Below are positions 15,410 through 20,300 of a stretch of 20,300 nt of DNA, piece after piece. The position numbers and the translations under genes are program-made. Position 1 is the stretch's first letter. Each line of letters begins with the position of its first letter. The notes below the pieces were generated by a model. It made no database searches. It was not told the origin of the DNA and worked only from the letters and a program-made list of their open reading frames with translations. Location: the NCBI GenBank assembly GCA_039714495.1, contig JBDLJD010000080.1:1-20300 (forward strand), read 5' to 3'. The DNA comes from JAJDNW01 sp039714495 (GTDB lineage Bacteria > Desulfobacterota > Desulfobacteria > Desulfobacterales > B30-G6).

Positions 15410-18400
15410 CACATTCCTCCCGCCAGCAGGGCGTCTATTTTACATATGATCTGTTCATCTTCATAGAATCTGAGCTGTATGGCTTGCCTGGGGCATACGC
15501 CGGCGCAGACACCACATCCATGGCACAAGGCCTCGTCAATTTCGATGACGCCTTGTTCTTCGTTAAAAACCGGGACGTCAAAAGGGCATGAACGGACACA
15601 GGTCAGGCATTTTACGCAATGCTCCGTATCTACCTTGGCTGTAATGGCTGACAACTTGATCTCGTCATTAGCCAAAAATGTCGTAGCCCTGGATGCGGCT
15701 GCCTGAGCTTGTGCAATGGTTTCTGTTATCAGTTTCGGTCCGTGAGCCATACCGCACAAGAAAACACCTTCACTACCCATGTCAACCGGTCTAAGTTTGA
15801 CGTGGGCTTCAAGGAAAAAGCCTTCGGGGTTTCGGTTCAGCTTCATGGTTCTGCTGAGGTCCTCGGTGTCGGATGCCACGACACCGGCGCTCAATGCCAG
15901 CACATCACACCGAATTTCCAGATTCTGCTGCAATACATGGTCTTTGGTTGTCACCAGAATGCCTTCTGAGGATGGTGTAACCTCGGGGGGGTGGTCCTTG
16001 TCAAATCGAATGAAGATTACGCCTTTTCTTCTGGCTTCCGTGTAGAAGTCCTCCAGCAGTCCGTAGGTTCGTATATCCCGGTAGAGCACAAAAACTTCAG
16101 TTTCCGGGTTGGATTTTTTGATATTCAAAGCATTCTTGACAGCTGCCTGACAGCAGATCCGGGAACAGTTTTCATTCTCCTCGTTGCGTGAACCGACACA
16201 TTGGATCATTACGACACTCTCTAGGTCCGTCGCCGCCTTTTTTTCAAGACGGTCGGTCAATTCTACCTGGGTGAGGACCCGCTCGTCCTGGCCATAGAGA
16301 AACTCTTTGGGTTGGTACTCCTCACCACCGGTAGCGACAATGATGACACCGTGTTCAATGGATCGGGGTTCGCCGCCCAGCCCTGTGACCGTATCGGTAA
16401 TGAAATTGCCCTGAAATCCCTCGAACCCGACAACACGAGTGTCGGTGAGCGTCTCAATTTTATCTTCAGAACTGACATCTTGAATCAATCCTTTGATGTA
16501 GGAACGAATATCGGCGCCTTCGATGGTGTGGTGGAGTTTGCGGGCCATGCCCCCGAGTTCGGTTGATTTTTCGACAATGATGGATGGGAATCCCTGTTTG
16601 GCAAGGTCTAGGGCAGCGTTCATACCGGCAATACCACCGCCGATGATAAGGGCCTTTTTGCTCACCGGGATGACTTTTCCTTTCAGAGGCGTCAAAATAG
16701 CAGCGCGGGCTACGGCCGCCCGGACCAGATCTTTTGCTTTTTTCGTGGCCATATCAGGATTGTTGGCATGAACCCAGGAATCCTGATTCCGTATATTTGC
16801 CATCTCAAAAAGATATTGATTCAGCCCACAGGATTCCAGCGTTTCCATGAACATGGGCGCATGGGTCTTGGGGCTACAGGAGGCAACCACCACACGGTTT
16901 AGTTTTTCTTCCTTGATCTTCTCCTTGATTTTTTCCTGGGTGTCCTGGCTACAGGTAAAAAGATTTTCATCGGAGAAAACGACGTTGGGAAGACCTGCGG
17001 CATATTCTTTGACCGCCGGCACGTCCACTACACCGGCGATATTTATACCGCAGTCGCAGACAAATACACCGATACGGGCTTCTTCGCCGCTGACATCTAT
17101 TTCAGGGGGCAATTCAATGGACCGGGTATCCAGGCCGCGGGCTTCAGCCACATCCTTACCTGCAGCGCTGGCTGCAGCGCTGGCTTCGGTGACCGATGAG
17201 GGGATATCTTTGGGGCCTTGGAGGATGCCGCAGGTGTAAACCCCCGTCCGGGAAGTGGCGACCGGAGCAAACGGGTCGGTGTCGACGAAATTGTAATGGT
17301 TCAGATCTATATCAAGGCGTCTGGCCAGTTTGATGGTGGAGTCCGCAACCTCAAGACCGACGGACAAGACCACCATATCAAATCTTTCTTCTACATGAGC
17401 TCCGCTCTCATCCGCATAGCCGAGAATAAGGTCATCGGTTTCAGGGTCGTTTGTGATGGTGTGAATGCGTGCCTTTTCGAACAGTATACCTTCCCGATCC
17501 CTTGCCCGGTTATAATATTTTTCATAATCCTTGCCAAACGAGCGTATGTCCATGTTGAAAACGGTGCAATCGAGGTCACCGCCGGCATGTTCCTTGGCAA
17601 TCATGGCATCCTTGATGGCATACATGCAACAGACCGAGGAGCAGTAACCGTTTCCGCATTTGTTTGTATCTCGGGAGCCGACACACTGAAGCCAGGCGAT
17701 TTTTTTGGGTTCCTTTTCATCCGAAGGCCGCACCAGATGTCCCATGGTCGGTCCGGAGGCACTCAAAATCCGTTCGAATTCCAGGCTGGTCATGACGTTG
17801 GGATTTTTCCCATAGTGATAAAATTCCGCCAAACCGGACGGATCAAAGGTGTTGGTACCTGCGGAAAGAATGACCGATCCAATTGATAGCTCTTTATCGG
17901 CCGATTCCTGGGTATGGTCGATGGCCTCGGCAAGGCATGCGGTAACACATTGATAACACTCCGAACAGATGCCGCATTTCAGGCATCGATCAGCCTCAAT
18001 TTTAGCTTCATTTTCATCATAGCCAAAGGAAACTTCCAGAAAGTTACACTCGCGTGCCTCAGGATCGAGACAGCGGACCGGCGTTCTTTTTTTCACCAGT
18101 TCCATGGCGATATCCGGTTTTTCGAAATCCCAGGCTTTTTCCCGATTCTCAGACAGATCGAGATTATTGATAAACCGGTGAATACTTTCGGCGGCTTCTT
18201 TGCCGCAGGCCACGGCTTCCACCACCGATTTGGGACCGTAGAAAGCATCGCCGCCGGCAAATACCCAATCAATAGGCGTCTGGAGCGTGACAGGGTCGGC
18301 TTCCAATCCCCCAACGCGGGTCAGGCTGATGCCCTGCTCCTTTATATAGGTGGCATCCGTGCTCTGGCCAATCGAGATGATCACGGTATCACCGAAAATA

Positions 18401-19848
18401 GGTTGGCAAGCGTCGTCATCGTAGGCGGGATTGAAACGGCCCTTATCATCAAAAACAGCGGTGCAGGTTTTGAACTCGATACCGGAAACTTTGTTGCTTT
18501 TATCGATAAAGAATGCCTTGGGGCCAAAGCTGTTGACGATCTCAATATCCCCTTCCAGGGCCTCCTGGATTTCGTGTTCCCAGGCCGGCATTTCATCGCG
18601 TGCTTCCAAACAGACCAGGGTGACTTTTTTGGCGCCTTTACGTTTGGCCGTTAGTGCAACATCGATGGCCACGTTGCCACCGCCGACAACGACCACATCC
18701 TCACCGATGGCCACGTCCTTGCCCATGGCTGAGTCACGGAGAAAGTCGACACCCTGGAGAACACCCTCGACGTCTTCATTTTCAACGCCAAGCGCGCGTC
18801 CGCCATGCAGGCCGATGGCCATGAAAAGGGCGGAGAACCCATCCGCTTTGAGGCTTTCAAGAGAGATGTCTTTGCCAAAGGTGACACCGGTTTTGATGGT
18901 TACCCCCATCTCCTCAATGATCTTGATTTCACTCTTGAGGATATCCCTCGGCAGACGATATTCAGGGATGCCCACGGCCATCATGCCGCCAAGGACCGGC
19001 AGTTTTTCGAAAATCGTTACTTGATAGCCTTTTCTGGCGAGGCTGTAGGCCGTTGTCAGGCCGGCCGGCCCCGATCCAATGATGGCCACTTTTTCTTCGC
19101 GTGGATGGGCTGTTTCGGGAACGAAATGTTGATCCTGCCCCATCTCCCAGTCCGCCAGAAACCGGTGCAACTCCCGAATGGCCAGTGGCTGGTCCACATC
19201 ACTGCGGGTGCAGATTTCTTCGCAGGGATGATGGCAGACACGACCGCAAATACCCGGAAAGGGGTGATCGTCCTTGAAGAGCGCCAGTGCTTCCCCGTAT
19301 TTCCCCTGGTTGATGAGGGCAATGTACCCCTGAATGCTGACATGAGCGGGGCAGGTGGCCTTGCAGGGCGCAGTGCCGCGTTTGCTGATGCCAAAGGCTC
19401 CGGGAATTGCCTGGGGGTATTGTTTGAAAATCGCTTTGCGGTCCGACAGGCCTTCGTCGTATTCGTTGGGCAGGGTTATGGGGCAGACCTCAACGCATTC
19501 ACCACAGCTTGTGCATTTTGCAAGATCGACAAACCTGGCCTCTTGATGCAAGGTGGCGGTTAAATTTCCGGGTTCGCCTTTAAGATCCAAAAGTTCGGTG
19601 TTTGTGAGCAGTTCGATGTTCAGATGCCGGCCGACCTCGACCAGTTTTGGCGAGATCACTCACATGGCACAGTCGTTGGTGGGGAATGTCTTGTCCAACG
19701 CACTCATGATGCCGCCGATGGCGGAGGATTTTTCTGCGAGATAAACAAAGTATCCGGCATCGGCCAGATCCAACGAGGCCTGCATGCCGGCTATTCCACC
19801 ACCCACAACGAGTACGGATCCGCTTTTCTTGGTTGTATTTTCTTCCAT
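15409..19848 (-). CDS. hdrA: Giant composite HdrA selenoprotein (Sec63) with inserted NfnB/GltD-like domain
   Basis: A 1479-residue flavoprotein, read through UGA at 19662-19660. The order is: first HdrA FAD motif (VLVVGGGIAGMQ, about 12-25); NDCAM-U-VISPKL with Sec63 in place of the family Cys; a 4Fe-4S motif (C112, C115, C118, C122); an inserted NfnB/GltD-like module (about 150-565) with six N-terminal Cys (162-213), GSGPAG at 258 and a second nucleotide site VVGGGNVAID near 390; a bridging Cys cluster (622-638); the rest of HdrA module 1 (LQCVGSRD); a second HdrA module from about 925 (FVCDCGINIAG, IIGGGIAG at about 1069); and two 4Fe-4S motifs (1411-1422, 1442-1453). The start is ATG 19848 after AAGGAG. 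HdrA is the bifurcating subunit; the inserted module would let NAD(P)H donate or accept electrons. Ordinary HdrA has 350-660 residues. First gene of a sigma54-type operon. Confidence 0.92.
19627..19644 (-). promoter_or_regulatory. Bacterial SECIS-like hairpin for Sec63 of HdrA
   Basis: On the coding strand CTGGTCG pairs with CGGCCGG (seven pairs, two of them G-U) around the tetraloop AGGT. The loop GG begins 23 bases after the UGA. The position and the GG loop match the other two hairpins in the operon. Confidence 0.65.
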
Positions 19849-19906
19849 CTTCACTCCTTGCTGAAAAGTTGCAATAATTAAATATGATGGCGACATACTA
19901 TTCAAG

Positions 19907-19922
19907 AGCAATGAGAGTGCCT
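19907..19922 (-). promoter_or_regulatory. Sigma54 (-24/-12) promoter of the hdrA-metF operon
   Basis: On the minus strand AGGCACTCTCATTGCT matches the sigma54 consensus TGGCAC-N5-TTGC(A/T) except for the first base. The GG and GC dinucleotides are correctly 12 bases apart (start to start). Transcription would begin about 12 bases downstream, near 19896, leaving a leader of about 48 bases before the hdrA ATG with its AAGGAG site. Such promoters are silent without an enhancer-binding activator. No sigma70 promoter of similar quality is visible. Confidence 0.65.
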
Positions 19923-20135
19923 ATGCCACAATTCGAAGAGGGAAGTCAAGGAAAATGCGGTAGGGGATGGGGTGTCCAGAATGGAGCCGAACCCCAATAT
20001 ATGGACGGAACATGGTTTTGTATATCTATGGGTTGGAAGCCGCTACTTGAGGAGTCAAGGGACAAACGAAAAGATTAACAATGAACATCGAAGTTTTAAC
20101 TATTTGCTGACAGCTGAAGGCACCTTCGATGTTTC

Positions 20136-20246
20136 GTGACCAGGGCGGCCCAATTTCTGGGGGTCTCCCGGGTGACCGTGTGGAATCGCATGAAGCGTTT
20201 CGGCATCGAAACACCACGCCACGTAAAAACACGGACCAGGTCCTGA
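20136..20246 (+). pseudogene. C-terminal Fis-type HTH remnant of a sigma54-dependent activator
   Basis: The frame from 20136 to the TGA at 20244-20246 encodes VTRAAQFLGVSRVTVWNRM followed by KRFGIETPRHV and a short basic tail. This is the Fis-family helix-turn-helix that ends NtrC-like activators, whose full length is about 450 residues. Upstream the frame soon closes, and no AAA+ motif (GAFTGA or Walker A) is found between 19923 and 20135, so only the DNA-binding tail remains. A frameshift near 20133 could add some ten residues. It points away from the hdrA operon and may be what is left of its former regulator. Confidence 0.6.
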
Positions 20247-20300
20247 CGTTTATCAAGGCCTTTGGCTCGTGCAAAATCAAAGGTGGTAATAAAGCCTATG

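Noticed and set aside
18805..19563. 252-codon + strand frame inside hdrA
   Set aside because: It is antisense to the NfnB/GltD-like domain and has no family features of its own.
19660..19911. A separate 83-residue protein before a 1416-residue HdrA starting with GTG
   Set aside because: The small ORF holds the first FAD motif and the NDCAM part of HdrA, and the large one continues with VISPKL. They are one protein joined by Sec.
1..20300. CRISPR array, tRNA, rRNA or intact insertion sequence
   Set aside because: No regularly spaced repeats, cloverleaf-like sequence, rRNA segments or transposase motifs were seen on reading either strand.

Overview
The window looks like a chromosomal piece of a strictly anaerobic, selenocysteine-using Desulfobacterota (deltaproteobacterial, sulfate-reducer-like) genome. 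The grounds are an HdrA/MvhD/DsrK-like/MetV/MetF operon of the Wood-Ljungdahl type, three in-frame UGA codons at conserved cysteine positions, a flavoredoxin-type flavin reductase, and strong AGGAGG ribosome binding sites. No rRNA, tRNA, CRISPR array or intact transposase was recognised. The taxonomic call is inference from gene content only.

Left part (1-3240, + strand): a possible tail of an upstream gene, a near-consensus sigma70 promoter (306-334), a 754-residue protein of unknown family, a cupin remnant and a small PAS-domain protein. Middle-left (about 3240-5550) is a relict zone. It holds broken copies of a heavy-metal-associated (CopZ-like) protein, a multicopper oxidase, a c-type cytochrome with a stop codon and a poly-G frameshift, the C-terminal half of a cation diffusion facilitator, and the N-terminus of an EamA-type permease. 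Together they look like a decayed copper/cation-handling island.

Centre (5556-8340, - strand): a compact four-gene operon of an ABM-fold monooxygenase-like protein, a flavin reductase, an NTF2-like protein and an amidase-signature hydrolase. Next (8710-11147, - strand) is a tightly spaced pair: a Tat-exported DUF362 lipoprotein and an envelope-anchored metallo-beta-lactamase-fold hydrolase of the NAPE-PLD-like type.

Right part (11353-19848, - strand): the main system. A single apparent operon, preceded by a sigma54 -24/-12 promoter (19907-19922), encodes in order a giant HdrA, MvhD, a DsrK/HdrD-like iron-sulfur protein, MetV, MetF and a small outer-membrane beta-barrel protein. A plain six-frame reading breaks HdrA, MvhD and the DsrK-like protein at UGA. 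Each UGA sits exactly where the family has a conserved cysteine, the reading frame continues intact on the far side, and each is followed by a hairpin with a G-rich loop at the distance expected of a bacterial SECIS element. I therefore read them as three consecutive selenoproteins (HdrA Sec63, MvhD Sec16, DsrK-like Sec244). HdrA is also a composite: an NfnB/GltD-like NAD(P)H dehydrogenase module is inserted into the first of two HdrA modules. The inferred product is a selenium-rich, flavin-based electron-bifurcating or confurcating methylene-tetrahydrofolate reductase that links NAD(P)H, ferredoxin and a heterodisulfide-reductase-like site to the methyl branch of the Wood-Ljungdahl pathway. 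Just outside the promoter lies a C-terminal Fis-type helix-turn-helix remnant of a sigma54 activator.
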